Assembly: GCF_016793485.1 (NCBI RefSeq)
Contig: NZ_JAEULZ010000037.1
Span: 1-64,000, forward strand
Reading direction: 5' to 3'
From: Mesorhizobium sp.
Lineage (GTDB): Bacteria > Pseudomonadota > Alphaproteobacteria > Rhizobiales > Rhizobiaceae
Length of the DNA stretch: 64,000 bases
Below are positions 15,349 through 25,770 of the stretch, one piece after another. Position 1 is the stretch's first letter; every line of letters begins with the position of its first letter. Both the position numbers and the translations under genes were made by a program. The notes beneath the pieces were generated by a model that was not told the origin of the DNA, ran no database searches, and saw nothing but the letters and a program-made list of their open reading frames with translations.

Positions 15349-17991
15349 TCAAGCAGCCTGCTTCGTCGTCTTTTCGAGCCGCTTGATGGCTGGCTCCAGA
15401 GAACGACGACCCTCAGCGTAATCCTTCCAGGCCGTGCTCTTCGCAAGCAATCCGGGCACGGTGCGCAGCGTGTACCGCTTCGGATCGAGATCGGCTTTGA
15501 CCTGCGTCCAGGTCAGCGGCATCGAGACCGTCGCTCCGGGCCGCGCGCGCGGCGATAGCGGCGCGACCGCCGTCGCCATGCGGTCATTGCGCAGATAGTC
15601 GAGGAAGATGCGACCGTGGCGTTGGTTCTTCGCCATTTTGGTCAGGTAGAGCTCAGGGTTATCGCGCGCCATCGCCACACAGACATCATGCGCGAAACCC
15701 TTGGCCTCCGGCCAAGTGAGCTTACTGCGCTTCGTGGTAGCGAGTGGTGTCACCACATGCAGGCCCTTTCCGCCGGTTGTCTTGCAAAAGCTGACGAGAC
15801 CGAGATCGTCGAGGCGATCGCGCATCTCCTTTGCAGCTCGCACCACGGTGGAGAAAGGGACATCAGGACCTGGGTCGAGGTCGAAGACCAGCCGGCCCGG
15901 CAGTTCCGGCTGGTGGGGCTCGCAGTTCCAAGGATGCAGTTCCACCGCACCGATCTGGGCCACCGCGGCGAGACCTTCGATACGATCTATCTGCAGATAA
16001 GGCTTCTTATCCCCAAATACCGTCACCAGTTCCAGCAGGTTCGATGTTCCCGGCATGGCATGGCGCTGGAAGAACTGCTCGCCGCCGAGTCCGTCCGGGG
16101 TCCGAACGATCGAGCATGGCCGTCCGCGAATGTGCTCGATCAACCAGGCGCCGACGGCCTCGTAGTAGCGGGCGAGGTCTTCCTTGGTGACTGGTGTGCC
16201 ATCGTTGGCGTCAGGCCAGAGCGGCTTGTCCGGGTTGGAAATCAACACGCCCATGACATCGACCTTGCCGGCTCGGCGAGGCGGTTCCGATGGTGTCGGA
16301 CTGGCGGGCTGGGGTATCTCCGCCTTGGTCGGCGAGGCCGGCTTCTCGGCCTCGACCTCGTCGGCCGGCTTATCTTCCCGCAGCCCCTTGAACGCCGCCT
16401 GACGCACGAGGCCGTCGGTTGTCCATCCGGCGAACTCGATCTCCGCGACGAGCACCGGCTTCAACCACACCACGCCGCGTTCCTTCTTGGGGGCGCCAAT
16501 GCCCGTGAAGGGGGATTTAGTCGCTTCGAGCGCCTTCAGCTTGGGCCAGAGGTCCTTGACTTTGGATGCGCCGTAGCCAGTACCGACGCGTCCGACGTAG
16601 ACGAAGTTGTCGCCGCGGTTGACGCCAACCAGCAGCGACCGGAACTTCCCGTCGGTTGTGGCGTAGGCCCCAATAACGACTTCGTGGCCCGCGCGGCATT
16701 TCGACTTTGCCCAGGTTTCTGTTCGGCCCGACACGTAGGGCGCGTCGGCGCGCTTCGACACGATGCCTTCGAGCGATAACCGGCAAGCCGAGCGTAGCAC
16801 CGCCTCGCCCCCGGTCTCGAAATGCTCGACGAAGCGAAGGCGGGCATCGTCGCCCGCATCGGCCAGGAATTGCTGCAACCTGGCCTTCCGCTCTGAGAGC
16901 GGAAGTGCGCGCAGGTCCTCGCCGCCGTCGAACAGGAGATCGAACGCGAAATAGACCAACGCGTCTGTCTTGCCTTCGGAAAGAGCGGCCTGAAGCGCGG
17001 CGAAGTCCGGAGCACCGTTCTCATCAAGTGCACAGATCTCGCCGTCGATGATTGCATCCGGCAGATTTGCGGCAGAGCGTGCGATCGCGGGATATTTGGC
17101 CGTCCAGTCCAAACCCTTCCTCGTCTTCAGCGTCGCCTCGCCGCCAAGCACGCGCATCTGGATGCGATAGCCGTCAAACTTGATCTCATGCAGCCACCCA
17201 CTTCCGGATGGCGGCCGCGCCAGCGTCTCGCAAAGCTGCGGTGCGATGAAATCGGGCAGATCGACAGGATTGCTCGCCGACCTCTTCTTGCCGTGAGCTT
17301 TCTGCTTACGCTCCTCTGCCGCCAGCCCGGTACGGCTATCCCACACCGCATCGGCTTCCACCTTGCCCCCCTGCAGCATGAACGGTTTTGGCTTGCGGCC
17401 TTTTCCGGACGCGATCGCCTCCATCGTGCGGCCGGAGGCCACCGAAGTGTCGTTCTGCTCAAGAACGGCGGCGCCGTTTTCCTCCACCGCGTACTCGTCG
17501 CGATGCTTGATCAGCAGCCAGTTGGTGCGTTTGCCTCGCTCGCGGTCATGGGCCATGCGGACAAGCACGAAGCTGCCATGCAGCCGCTCTCCCTCGATCG
17601 TGAACTTGAAGTCGCCTTTTGCGAGAGCTTGTTCCGGGCTTTTCTTGCCCTCCGGCTCCCAATAGCCACGGTCCCACAGCATCACCGTGCCGCCGCCGTA
17701 CTGCCCTTTTGCAATGGTGCCTTCGAAATCCCCATAGTCGAGCGGATGATCCTCGACTTCGACCGCAAGACGCTTGTCGTGCGGATCAAGCGACGGGCCA
17801 CGCGTCACTGCCCAGGATTTGAAAACGCCGTCGAGCTCGAGCCTCAAATCATAGTGCAGCCGCGTTGCATCATGTTTCTGGATGACGAACCGTCGCCTAT
17901 TCGAGGGTTTAATTGTCTCCCTACCGCTCGGCTCCTGCGTGAGCTCGAAATCGCGCTTAGCTTTGTATTTTGAGAGCTTATCGGTCGCCAT
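15349..17991 (-). CDS. ligD: LigD multidomain DNA ligase
   Basis: An 880-residue protein with all three domains of bacterial NHEJ LigD. The 3'-phosphoesterase domain (residues about 25-185) has [12 protein letters not shown] and [11 protein letters not shown]. The ATP-dependent ligase (about 245-550) has adenylation motif EIKFDGYR with K271. The C-terminal polymerase/primase (about 600-870) has metal-binding FDLDPGPD. The domain order PE-Lig-Pol is the one common in alphaproteobacteria. No Ku gene is in the window, so a partner must lie elsewhere. GAGGAATAG precedes the ATG. Confidence 0.93.
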   Translation of the reverse strand: MATDKLSKYKAKRDFELTQEPSGRETIKPSNRRRFVIQKHDATRLHYDLRLELDGVFKSWAVTRGPSLDPHDKRLAVEVEDHPLDYGDFEGTIAKGQYGGGTVMLWDRGYWEPEGKKSPEQALAKGDFKFTIEGERLHGSFVLVRMAHDRERGKRTNWLLIKHRDEYAVEENGAAVLEQNDTSVASGRTMEAIASGKGRKPKPFMLQGGKVEADAVWDSRTGLAAEERKQKAHGKKRSASNPVDLPDFIAPQLCETLARPPSGSGWLHEIKFDGYRIQMRVLGGEATLKTRKGLDWTAKYPAIARSAANLPDAIIDGEICALDENGAPDFAALQAALSEGKTDALVYFAFDLLFDGGEDLRALPLSERKARLQQFLADAGDDARLRFVEHFETGGEAVLRSACRLSLEGIVSKRADAPYVSGRTETWAKSKCRAGHEVVIGAYATTDGKFRSLLVGVNRGDNFVYVGRVGTGYGASKVKDLWPKLKALEATKSPFTGIGAPKKERGVVWLKPVLVAEIEFAGWTTDGLVRQAAFKGLREDKPADEVEAEKPASPTKAEIPQPASPTPSEPPRRAGKVDVMGVLISNPDKPLWPDANDGTPVTKEDLARYYEAVGAWLIEHIRGRPCSIVRTPDGLGGEQFFQRHAMPGTSNLLELVTVFGDKKPYLQIDRIEGLAAVAQIGAVELHPWNCEPHQPELPGRLVFDLDPGPDVPFSTVVRAAKEMRDRLDDLGLVSFCKTTGGKGLHVVTPLATTKRSKLTWPEAKGFAHDVCVAMARDNPELYLTKMAKNQRHGRIFLDYLRNDRMATAVAPLSPRARPGATVSMPLTWTQVKADLDPKRYTLRTVPGLLAKSTAWKDYAEGRRSLEPAIKRLEKTTKQAA

Positions 17992-18239
17992 CTATTCCTC
18001 GGACGTGCGTCGACTTCACGAAGAATGGTCCGGACTGACAAGAGGTTCCTTGGGCGGAGCGAGGTCACCGAGGCCTCGATCCAACAGGTCCATGCGGATG
18101 CTACTAACAAGCGATTGTCACCCCAACTTCGCGCGCAGTTTGATCTATTAATGTCGTGACGCCAAGCGATCCTGGGCCGACTTGCTGTTCGGGCGGTGCG
18201 GCAGGAGGAACCCCGCGCTGAGGTTCCTACCCGGCCGCC

Positions 18240-18707
18240 TTAGGCTGCCACAGGCTCCGGACAAGCTGCTGCGCCGCCGGCTCCCTGCCTGGGCGGAATG
18301 ACAGCATAAGCAGGACATGGCGGCGGATCATCGTCGTCATCGCGTGAGCGACGGCGCAGGATCCGCAACCACGAGCGCGACGCCGGCAGACGCCGACGCT
18401 CTAAAGGCCGCAGGCATAATGTCGTCGGCTGCTTCCGCAAGGACTCGATACAGTTGCTCGCGTCCAGCAACTTCAGGGCTCGCAGGATATCGTCAACGTC
18501 TATACGAGAGCCGTCTTCCAACTGGCGTAGCGATGGGGCGCCCGGGACCGCGCGGGCATCAGACGCCCAGGATGCCAGCAGAGCCCGTCTTTCGTCGAGG
18601 CCCATGCCGGGATCGGCAAGAATTTCATGGGGCTTTTGGAATATCTCACTGGCAGTGTGACCGGCGACTTTCCGATCCGCATTTGAGAGGCTGCTATTCT
18701 CGATCAT
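18240..18707 (-). CDS. Hypothetical protein, Hsp20-linked family (copy 1)
   Basis: A 155-residue protein with the conserved block FQKPHEILADPGMGLDERRA, then LLASWASDARAVPGAPSLRQ and VDDILRALKLLD. The same blocks occur in the protein at 48469-48813, and both genes sit beside hsp20-type genes. After about residue 90 the sequence turns Arg/Pro-rich (RRRLPASRSWLRILRRRS), which suggests a frameshifted or unselected tail; the paralogue is 114 residues. ATG 18707 has GGAG ten bases upstream. Function unknown. Confidence 0.65.
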   Translation of the reverse strand: MIENSSLSNADRKVAGHTASEIFQKPHEILADPGMGLDERRALLASWASDARAVPGAPSLRQLEDGSRIDVDDILRALKLLDASNCIESLRKQPTTLCLRPLERRRLPASRSWLRILRRRSRDDDDDPPPCPAYAVIPPRQGAGGAAACPEPVAA

Positions 18708-18779
18708 CTCCGTTTCTCCGCAATCCATGCCTCCCGGAACACTCCGGGAGGCAAATCGCAGGTTGATACGTGGAGGAGC

Positions 18780-19256
18780 CTAGGCGGCTTTACGCCGCGG
18801 CTCCGTGTCCTGGTTGATCTGCTTCTTGTCGCCCACCATTGGGCGCTGAGCCGACTCGATGGCGATCCGCCGTGGCTTGAGTTCCTCCGGGATCTCTCGC
18901 ACCAAATCGACCGCAAGGAGGCCGTTCTCCAGCGAAGCATTGGCAACCTTCACATGGTCGGCCAGCTTGAAGACCTGCCTGAAATTGCCGATGGCAAGCC
19001 CGCGGTGAAGGACTTGGCAGTCCTCCGACTCGGGCTTCTTCTGCCCGGTGACAATCAGTTCCGGCCCGTGCTGGGTGAGTTCGACCTCGTCCGGACTGAA
19101 ACCCGCGACTGCCATCGTGATGCGGTAGTCATTTTCGCCGTTTCGCTCGATGTTGTAGGGCGGCCAATCCGAACGGCCGCTGTTGTCGAGCATGTCGAAG
19201 AGACGATCGAACCCGACCGTCGTACGGTAAAGGGGGGAATAGTCGAAGTTTCTCAT
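18780..19256 (-). CDS. Small heat-shock protein Hsp20 (IbpA class)
   Basis: A 158-residue alpha-crystallin protein: N-terminus MRNFDYSPLYRTTVGFDRLF, crystallin domain from YNIERNGENDYRITMAVAGF to about residue 130 with LHRGLAIGNFRQVFKLADHV, and the block ASLENGLLAVDLVREIPEEL (carrying the GLL motif). The C-terminal IXI-type motif is RRIAI. It holds unfolded proteins for refolding. ATG 19256 is preferred over ATG 19262 because the GGAGG is then eight bases away. A ROSE-type thermometer precedes it. It probably shares a transcript with the gene at 18240. Confidence 0.9.
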   Translation of the reverse strand: MRNFDYSPLYRTTVGFDRLFDMLDNSGRSDWPPYNIERNGENDYRITMAVAGFSPDEVELTQHGPELIVTGQKKPESEDCQVLHRGLAIGNFRQVFKLADHVKVANASLENGLLAVDLVREIPEELKPRRIAIESAQRPMVGDKKQINQDTEPRRKAA

Positions 19257-19360
19257 GGCCATATCCTCCGAAAAGCAACATGGGTGCTGAGCATCGCAGC
19301 GCCTCTGCGACGCCGATTTGTCGGGCCTCATGGCCCCGACGGCAGACGATTTGGGAACAT
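19257..19360 (-). promoter_or_regulatory. ROSE-type RNA thermometer of hsp20
   Basis: The leader ends TGTTGCTTTTCGGAGGATAT before the start. In ROSE elements a UUGCU segment pairs with the AGGA of the ribosome binding site at low temperature, exposing it on heating; both pieces and their spacing are present. Rhizobial IbpA-class hsp20 genes are the classic ROSE targets. The 5' boundary is approximate and no folding was computed. Confidence 0.65.
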
Positions 19361-19511
19361 CAATAAACGGGTTCAAGAGTGTGCATCGAAATTTTTCGGA
19401 GGTTCTTTTGCGCGTCCTCCGGGCACCTCAATAATCGGCAGTCAGCGCTTTGTGGCTGCAGGATTGAACCTGAAGAGTCTGACCGCGTTGTGGAGCATAG
19501 AAGCAGCAAAC

Positions 19512-19703
19512 TTGGAGGAGAAGACAAACAGTGGAACAACACGCGGCCGCAACCAGGATCGCGCCAAGCTGGCCGGCGGGCAGGATCACGAAGTGAGGTA
19601 CGAGGCGGGCAAGACCGGTGCCAGCAAGGAGGCCGTCAAATCGGCGGTGAAATCGGTCGGCAACACGCGGAAGAAGGTCGAAGACAAGCTGGGCAAGAAA
19701 TAG
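19512..19703 (+). CDS. DUF3606-like small protein
   Basis: A roughly 63-residue basic protein with the DUF3606 layout: QDRAKLAGGQDHEVRYEAGK, then ASKEAVKSAVKSVGNTRKKV and a Lys-rich end. DUF3606 proteins are short, helix-rich and of unknown function, common in rhizobial stress regions. The start is uncertain: TTG 19512 is placed at the edge of a GGAGGAG that would better serve a start slightly downstream, but no standard codon is in frame there. Just upstream of the broken xthA. Confidence 0.5.
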   Translation: MEEKTNSGTTRGRNQDRAKLAGGQDHEVRYEAGKTGASKEAVKSAVKSVGNTRKKVEDKLGKK

Positions 19704-19716
19704 AGCATCCCGGACG

Positions 19717-20475
19717 ATGGCGGCTACCCGCATCGCCACCTTTAACGTGAACGGTGTCAATGGCCGCTTGCCCGTGCTTTTGAGATGGCTGGCTGAGAGT
19801 CGGTGCGACACCGTCTGCCTGCAGGAGCTAAAAACGTCCGACGAGAAATTCCCGATCGAGGCGATCCGCGCGGCCGGCTACGGCGCGATCTGGCACGGCC
19901 AAAAGTCCTATAACGGGGTGGCGATCCTTGCAAGTGGGGTTGAACCGGTGGAACGACGGCGGGGTCTACCGGGGGATTCGGACGACACACAGCCGCTATA
20001 TCGAGGCCGCCTCTACCTGCCCAACGGCAACCCCGCGCCCGGCCCGAAGTTCGACTACAAGCTGCGCTGGTTCGAGCGGCTGATCAGCTATAGCAAGGCC
20101 CTGCTTTCGGATGGAGCGCCGGCCATTCTTTGCGGCGACTACAACGTCGTGCCCACCCCCCATCGACGCGGTGGTTCCAAGGCGTTGGTTGGGTGATGCC
20201 GTCTATTTCCCGGAAAGCCGGCAAGCCTATGCGACGATGCTGCGGGACGGCTGGGTGGATGCCGTCAGGCGAATTCATCCGGAAAGGGTGTTTACACCTA
20301 TTGGAATTTTTCTTACCGCGGCGGCTACGATCGAAGCTCCGGCCTGCGGATGGACCATCTGCTGATTAACCCATCGCTTGCCGGCCAACTCCGAGGCGCC
20401 GGCGTGGATGTCGAAACACGTGGCTGGCAGAAGCCGAGCGACCACGCTCCGGCCTGGATCGAGATTGCGCCATGA
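19717..20475 (+). pseudogene. xthA: Exodeoxyribonuclease III (xthA), frameshifted
   Basis: The first frame gives RIATFNVNGVNGRLPVLLRW, then VCLQELKTSD and CGDYNVVPTP, the AP-endonuclease catalytic blocks. An extra C in a run of six near 20155-20162 shifts the frame; the next reads LGDAVYFPESRQAYATMLRD and RRIHPERVFT. A second indel near 20300 shifts to YWNFSYRGGYDRSSGLRMDH and SDHAPAWIEIAP, ending at 20475. All pieces of a normal-length enzyme are present but in three frames. Either a recent pseudogene or homopolymer sequencing errors. Confidence 0.8.
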
Positions 20476-20508
20476 GGAACGCGGGCACGCGATCCGGGTT
20501 ATTGGGCG

Positions 20509-21027
20509 ATGACGGTCTCAATCGACAAAATCCCTCTGCACGCGCCGGACGGCTACAATGTCGTCGTGGAAACCCCAAAGGGCAGCCGCACCAAATTCGC
20601 GTACGACCCTGAGATCGGTATGTTCCGAGCGAAAAAGTTGCTCGCCATGGGTTTCGCGTTTCCATTCCCGTTTGGCTTCTTTCCTTCGACGAGGGCGGAG
20701 GATGCCGATCCGCTCGATGTATTGCTGGTGACCGACGCGGATCTTCCCACGGGCTCGCTGGTGCGATGCCGACTGCTTGGCGGAATCGCGATGGAGGAAA
20801 CCAACCAGGGCAATACCGTTCGCAATGACCGTTTGTTTGCTGTGCCGCTTCTGCTGCACCAGGATCGACCGCCCTTTGAACTGTCGGACATGCCGGCTGC
20901 TGAGCTCAAGGATATCGAGGACTTTCTCGTCGCCTACCAAGCGGCCGACGGCAAGAAGGCGAAGGTCGTCGGTCGTCTGGACCGAACCGAGGCGGTGAGC
21001 TTGGTCAGGAAGGCTGCCCAACCTTGA
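20509..21027 (+). CDS. Inorganic pyrophosphatase family protein
   Basis: A 172-residue class I pyrophosphatase-type protein. It shows the N-terminal ETPKGSRTKFAYDPEIGMFR (substrate Lys/Tyr block) and the metal-binding EDADPLDVLLV, which is the D-x-D-P-x-D core. The usual family length is about 175 residues. Rather diverged from housekeeping Ppa (FPFGFFPSTRAED replaces YPYGFIPNT), so an accessory copy. It overlaps the next gene by four bases (TTGA), implying coupling. Confidence 0.8.
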   Translation: MTVSIDKIPLHAPDGYNVVVETPKGSRTKFAYDPEIGMFRAKKLLAMGFAFPFPFGFFPSTRAEDADPLDVLLVTDADLPTGSLVRCRLLGGIAMEETNQGNTVRNDRLFAVPLLLHQDRPPFELSDMPAAELKDIEDFLVAYQAADGKKAKVVGRLDRTEAVSLVRKAAQP

Positions 21028-21647
21028 CTAAACTGGAGGAAGGCCTTCGCTTTGGACCGCTTCGAGGGCGCTGGGTACACCTTTGCATCGACATGCAACG
21101 GATGTTCGCGGAGCCGACGGAATGGCACACTCCCTGGATGGAGCGGGTCTTGCCCAATGTCATCGCCGTCGTCGAACTCGATCCAGCGCGAACAATCTTC
21201 ACTCGCTTTATTCCTCCGGGATCTCCGGAAGATATCGGCGGTGCCTGGCGCCGGTATTGGCACAAGTGGGATTCGATGACGCGTACTCGGCTCGACCCCG
21301 GACTGATTGATCTGGTCTCCGACCTGTCCCGCTTCGTGCCCCCAGCGTCGATCGAGGACAAATCCGTCATGTCGGCATGGCATGGATCTCTGCACGCGCG
21401 GCTACAGTCGGCTGGCGTTGATACGCTCATCGTTTCGGGGGCGGAGACGGAGGTTTGCGTGCTCGCCACCGTCATGGGGGCGATTGACCTCGGATACCGC
21501 GTCATCATTGTCGCAGACGCGATTTGTTCGGGGGCGGACTCTACCCATGACGCCATGATCGAAATCTATGAAAGCCGGTTCGGCATGCAGGTCGAAACGG
21601 TGACCGCTGCCGACCTCGTGGCGGCGCGGATAGATGGAATGCTGTGA
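21024..21647 (+). CDS. Isochorismatase-like cysteine hydrolase
   Basis: A 207-residue protein with the isochorismatase/nicotinamidase fold: WVHLCIDMQRMF (catalytic Asp), a central Lys/Trp region and SGAETEVCVLATVMGAIDLG with the nucleophilic Cys after the cis-peptide SGAET. Family members hydrolyse small amides or isochorismate; substrate unknown. It is sandwiched between pyrophosphatase and NAD synthetase genes, which makes a role in nicotinamide/NAD turnover attractive but unproven. TTG start overlaps the previous stop. Confidence 0.78.
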   Translation: MTKLEEGLRFGPLRGRWVHLCIDMQRMFAEPTEWHTPWMERVLPNVIAVVELDPARTIFTRFIPPGSPEDIGGAWRRYWHKWDSMTRTRLDPGLIDLVSDLSRFVPPASIEDKSVMSAWHGSLHARLQSAGVDTLIVSGAETEVCVLATVMGAIDLGYRVIIVADAICSGADSTHDAMIEIYESRFGMQVETVTAADLVAARIDGML

Positions 21648-21665
21648 TACCGGAGCACCTCGCAA

Positions 21666-22499
21666 ATGACGGAACAGCAACTGATTGTCGATGCCTTGGG
21701 CGTGGCGCCCAGCTTCGATGTCAAACGGGAAGCGCATCGGCGTATCGAATTTCTGGGCACCTATCTGCGTGCCTCGGGTCTGAATGCCTATGTGCTTGGC
21801 ATCAGCGGTGGGGTGGATTCGCTAGCTGCTGCGCTCCTTGCTCAACGCGCTGTCGACGGATTGCGAGCGACGGGATACGAGGCCAAATTCTTGGCCGTTC
21901 GGCTTCCCTACGGAACTCAGGCGGATGAGAGTGACGCCCAGCGGGCTTTGGACACGATCCAGGCAGACGAGGTGCACCGTATCGACATCAAGCCGGCCGC
22001 CGATGCAATGCTTGATACGATCAAGCGATCCGGCATCGGTCTCGGTGACGCGGGACGCGAGGACTTCCTGCTCGGCAATATCAAGGCGCGTCAACGCATG
22101 ATCGCCCAGTTCGCACTCGCCGGCGCCAACCGCGGTCTGGTCATCGGTACCGACCACGCGGCCGAGGCATTAATGGGCTTTTTCACGAAGTTTGGCGACG
22201 GCGCCGCCGACATCCTCCCTCTTTCAGGGCTCAACAAACGCAGGGTTCGCGCCCTGGCGGCGCATCTGGGTGCTCCGCACGAACTGGTTGCCAAGGTTCC
22301 GACGGCGGACCTGGAAAACCTCGCTCCTCTTCGGCCGGACGAAGATGCCTATGGTGTTACGTATGATCAAATTGACGAGTTCCTGGAAGGCCGACAGATC
22401 GACGATGCAGCTTACAGGCGGATACTTCACATGTATTCGAGCACTGCACACAAGCGCGCGCTTCCCGTCGCGCCTATCGACCTGCAGTCTTCCGCCTGA
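21666..22499 (+). CDS. nadE: NH3-dependent NAD+ synthetase
   Basis: A 277-residue NadE of the short, ammonia-using type (no glutaminase domain). P-loop SGGVDS lies at residues 47-52; GTDHAAEALMGFFTKFGDGA and PTADLENLAP are the deamido-NAD and ATP site blocks. It adenylates nicotinic-acid dinucleotide and amidates it to NAD. Genome duplicates of this type occur on rhizobial plasmids. Only 18 bases follow the cysteine hydrolase, so a three-gene unit (pyrophosphatase, hydrolase, NadE) is likely; the pyrophosphatase would remove the PPi that NadE produces. Confidence 0.9.
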   Translation: MTEQQLIVDALGVAPSFDVKREAHRRIEFLGTYLRASGLNAYVLGISGGVDSLAAALLAQRAVDGLRATGYEAKFLAVRLPYGTQADESDAQRALDTIQADEVHRIDIKPAADAMLDTIKRSGIGLGDAGREDFLLGNIKARQRMIAQFALAGANRGLVIGTDHAAEALMGFFTKFGDGAADILPLSGLNKRRVRALAAHLGAPHELVAKVPTADLENLAPLRPDEDAYGVTYDQIDEFLEGRQIDDAAYRRILHMYSSTAHKRALPVAPIDLQSSA

Positions 22500-22675
22500 T
22501 CAAAACCAGGATTTACCGCGAACCCCCGTATCTTTCTCCCACAGAATGGATGAAGGACGCCGCCCGCCATAACCGCCCGATGCATTTCCCGCAGCGGCGA
22601 ATGTCATTTCTGGGAAGTGATTTCGGAACCACCAGGCGCGCCAGCGCTTAGGCTTGAATTCAGCGAGAGGTTCCG

Positions 22676-23851
22676 ATGCGCGCACTCACCTGGCACGGCA
22701 AACATGACATTCGTTGCGAGAGCGTGCCCGACCCCTCGATCGAAGCGCCTACGGACGCGATTATCAAGGTCACCTGCTGCGCCATCTGCGGCTCCGACCT
22801 CCATCTTTACAATGGGGTCATTCCCGACATGCACAGCGGCGATGTGCTTGGTCACGAGAACATGGGCGAGGTTGTCGAAGTCGGATCTAGCGTCTCCAAT
22901 CTGAAGGTCGGCGATCGCGTTGTGGTCCCGTTCGTTATCGCCTGCGGGGAGTGCTTCTTTTGCAAGCGCGGCGCCTTCTCCGGCTGCGAGCGTTCCAATC
23001 CGCAGAAAAGCAAGGAAAAGGCCGAGACCATGTGGGGGCACTCGCCGGCTGGCCTTTTTGGCTACTCGCACCTCCTCGGCGGCTTCCCTGGCGGCCAGGC
23101 GGAGTATCTTCGCGTGCCCTACGCCGATGTCGGGCCGATAAAGGTGCCGGCGGGTTTGAGCGACGAACAGGTGTTATTCCTCTCGGACATTTTTCCGACC
23201 GGCTACATGGCGGCGGATTTCTGCGACATCCAACAGGGCGACACGATCGCCATTTGGGGCTGCGGCCCTGTGGGCCAGATGGCTATCCGCAGCGCCTTCC
23301 TACTCGGAGCCGAGCGGGTCATTGCAGTCGACACGGTTCCGGAGCGGCTGGAACTGGCGCGCGCCGCTGGCGCCATCACAATCGATTTCCTCGACGAGGA
23401 TGTTTACGACCGGATCCAGGAACTCACGAAGGGTCGCGGCGCCGACGCCTGCATCGATGCGGTTGGCACCGAGCCGCTGGCCAATTCCAGCTTCTACGCT
23501 ATGGTCGACCGGGTAAAGGTAGCGACCTTTATGGGCACGGACCGACCGCATGTGCTGCGTCAGGCTATTCACTGCACGCGCAACTTTGGCACGGTCTCGG
23601 TCGTCGGCGTCTATGGCGGATTTCTCGACAAAATCCCATTCGGTTCCGCCATCAACCGGGGCTTGACCATGCGCATGGCCCAGACGCCGGTACAGGGCTA
23701 TTTGCCGAAGCTTCTCGCTCATATCGAGAACGGCGACATCGACCCGTCCTTCGTGATCACCCACACGGCGAGCCTCGAGGAGGGGCCCGACCTCTACAAG
23801 ATGTTCAACGACAAGAAGGACGGCTGCATCAAAGTCGTCCTCAAACCCTGA
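22676..23851 (+). CDS. Zinc-dependent alcohol/formaldehyde dehydrogenase
   Basis: A 391-residue MDR-family dehydrogenase. It has catalytic zinc ligands in [13 protein letters not shown] and GHENMGEV, a structural-zinc loop [15 protein letters not shown], and a Rossmann motif [11 protein letters not shown]. The long loop and the tail [20 protein letters not shown] are typical of the glutathione-independent formaldehyde dehydrogenase-like group found widely in plasmid stress regions. NAD(H) dependence is inferred. An SDR gene follows after 12 bases. A GGAAC at 22627 upstream has only a weak -10 match. Confidence 0.88.
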   Translation: MRALTWHGKHDIRCESVPDPSIEAPTDAIIKVTCCAICGSDLHLYNGVIPDMHSGDVLGHENMGEVVEVGSSVSNLKVGDRVVVPFVIACGECFFCKRGAFSGCERSNPQKSKEKAETMWGHSPAGLFGYSHLLGGFPGGQAEYLRVPYADVGPIKVPAGLSDEQVLFLSDIFPTGYMAADFCDIQQGDTIAIWGCGPVGQMAIRSAFLLGAERVIAVDTVPERLELARAAGAITIDFLDEDVYDRIQELTKGRGADACIDAVGTEPLANSSFYAMVDRVKVATFMGTDRPHVLRQAIHCTRNFGTVSVVGVYGGFLDKIPFGSAINRGLTMRMAQTPVQGYLPKLLAHIENGDIDPSFVITHTASLEEGPDLYKMFNDKKDGCIKVVLKP

Positions 23852-23863
23852 CTGGGAAAATCC

Positions 23864-24658
23864 ATGTCTGAAACCTCACGCCCCTTTGCAATCGTCACGG
23901 GTGCCTCGAGCGGCATTGGCCTCGAACTGGCGAAACTCGCCGTAGACCAGGGATATGATCTGATCATCGCGGCCGACGAGCCGGAAATCCACGAGGTCGC
24001 CGGGACGCTCGAGGCCAAGGGCGTCAAGGTTCGAGCCGTTCAGGCTGATCTCGCTACCACCGAGGGTGTCGACCAACTCTACGATGCCGCGCGCGAGCTT
24101 GGGCGTCCGGTCGAAATCCTGATCGCAAACGCTGGACGTGGCCTCGGCCATGCCTTTCTCGACCAGGATTTTGACGAGGCCAAGCGCGTTGTCGACACCA
24201 ACATCGTCGGCACGATCTACCTTGTGCAAAAGGTCGGACGTGACATGCGCTCAGCGAACAGCGGCAAAATACTGCTTACCGGCTCAATCGCCGGTTTCAT
24301 GCCGGGCTCGTTCCAGGCCGTCTACAATGGCACAAAGGCCTTCGTGAACAGTTTTGCCTTCGCGTTGCGCAATGAACTGAAGGACACGGACATCACGGTG
24401 ACTTGCCTGATGCCGGGCGCGACCGAAACGCGCTTCTTCGAACGGGCTGATATGCTCGATACCAAAGTCGGTCAGCAGGAGAAAGACGATCCAGCCGATG
24501 TCGCGAAAACAGGTTGGGACGCGATGATGCGGGGTGACGGCGACATCGTCAGCGGCCTCAAGAACAAGATCCAGTCCGCGGTTGCCAACGTCACGCCGGC
24601 GGGCCTGCTTGCCGAGCAGCATCGGAAGATGGCCGAGCCCGGTTCGGCTGACGATTAG
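23864..24658 (+). CDS. SDR-family oxidoreductase
   Basis: A 264-residue short-chain dehydrogenase. Cofactor loop TGASSGIGLELAK, NAG motif in LIANAGRG, catalytic Ser in LLTGSIAGF, and YNGTKAFVNSFAF with the active Tyr and Lys spaced YxxxK. Start follows the dehydrogenase stop by 12 bases, so the pair likely forms an operon handling alcohols or aldehydes. The C-terminal third (GDGDIVSGLKNKIQSAVANV) matches the ketoreductase-like subgroup common in rhizobia. Substrate unknown. Confidence 0.88.
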   Translation: MSETSRPFAIVTGASSGIGLELAKLAVDQGYDLIIAADEPEIHEVAGTLEAKGVKVRAVQADLATTEGVDQLYDAARELGRPVEILIANAGRGLGHAFLDQDFDEAKRVVDTNIVGTIYLVQKVGRDMRSANSGKILLTGSIAGFMPGSFQAVYNGTKAFVNSFAFALRNELKDTDITVTCLMPGATETRFFERADMLDTKVGQQEKDDPADVAKTGWDAMMRGDGDIVSGLKNKIQSAVANVTPAGLLAEQHRKMAEPGSADD

Positions 24659-24722
24659 TGAGTGAGCGCGCAATCCCCCGACTCTTGCGTATCCCCGAGA
24701 CAACGCGGATTCGATCCACGAC

Positions 24723-25613
24723 ATGACGTGGGACTGTCTCATAGTCGGCGGCGGCCCGGCCGGGTTGACGGCCGCGACATACCTCGGGCGGTTTCGCCGT
24801 CGGGTCATCGTCGTCGACGCCGGCGAAAGCCGCGCGAAATGGATTCCCGTCAGTCACAATTGTCCTGGCTTTCCCGACGGCATCGCTGGGGGCGACCTGC
24901 TTGAACGCCTGCGGCAGCAGGCGCTGTTGGGTAACGTTGACCTCATCGCCGATACAGTGACGGCGCTGCGGCGCGAAGGAGTTGAATTTGTCGCGTCGGC
25001 ATCCGTCCCCATTCGCGCTCGCGCGGTGCTCATCGCCACCGGCATAGTTGATACGCTTCCGCCCATTCCGGATGTGACCAACATGATCGAAAGTGGCGCG
25101 CTGCGGCTATGCCCGATCTGCGACGCCTACGAGGTCATCGATAGACGCATCGCCGTAATCGGCCCTGCAGACCAGGCGGCAAGGAAGGCCGTCTTCCTGC
25201 GGACTTATTCGAGAGACGTCACTTTGCTCGTGACTGAGCCGATAACTGACCTTGACCCCGCCGCGGGCGAGTTGCTCCACGGGGCTGATGTCACGGTGGA
25301 AGAATGCCTTCCGGATTCGGTGCGCGCTGAGGCCCATGGCGTTCTTGTAAGTCTTCCTGGCGGAAGAACGCTGTCATTCGATACGATCTACCCCGCCATG
25401 GGGTGCACCATGCGCTCAAAGCTCGCCATCGATGTAGGCGCGGCATTCGACGAGTCCGGCAATCTGGTCGTGGACTCACACCAACGCACCGGTATAGCGG
25501 GCCTCTATGCAGCGGGCGACGTCGTCGACGAAATCAACCAGATCGCGGTGGCCTTTGGGCATGCGGCGATCGCCGCCGTCGACATCCACAGCTATCTTGC
25601 GACTACCGAGTAA
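24723..25613 (+). CDS. Thioredoxin-reductase-like flavoprotein
   Basis: A 296-residue FAD/NAD(P) oxidoreductase of the TrxB fold: FAD loop [15 protein letters not shown], redox-type CPIC in [10 protein letters not shown], second dinucleotide region [14 protein letters not shown] (the usual GGG is replaced by GPA, so NADPH binding may be altered) and the C-terminal [20 protein letters not shown]. It lacks a helicase- or peroxiredoxin-type extra domain. Likely reduces a small redox partner under stress. Stands alone, 64 bases after the SDR gene. Confidence 0.82.
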   Translation: MTWDCLIVGGGPAGLTAATYLGRFRRRVIVVDAGESRAKWIPVSHNCPGFPDGIAGGDLLERLRQQALLGNVDLIADTVTALRREGVEFVASASVPIRARAVLIATGIVDTLPPIPDVTNMIESGALRLCPICDAYEVIDRRIAVIGPADQAARKAVFLRTYSRDVTLLVTEPITDLDPAAGELLHGADVTVEECLPDSVRAEAHGVLVSLPGGRTLSFDTIYPAMGCTMRSKLAIDVGAAFDESGNLVVDSHQRTGIAGLYAAGDVVDEINQIAVAFGHAAIAAVDIHSYLATTE

Positions 25614-25770
25614 GACCCCCCGGCGCGCTTGCCCGGCGGAGATGCTTGTGCGGGGGCAGCCCTCAGGATGAAGGTTCGGAACCTTTGGTCCGCTGGGCGC
25701 TTGTTGAGCATGCGCTTCACGACCCCGTGAACGGCAGCGCAGACAAGATGCGCACCAAAGGAAAACCGCC

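Noticed and set aside
20476-20500. GGAAC-N16-GGTT before the pyrophosphatase gene
   Set aside because: Only three of four -10 bases match and it lies nine bases before the start, leaving no room for a leader.
25671-25698. GGAAC before DUF892 copy 1 as EcfG promoter
   Set aside because: No CGTT at 16 or 17 bases; the nearest GTT is at the wrong spacing.
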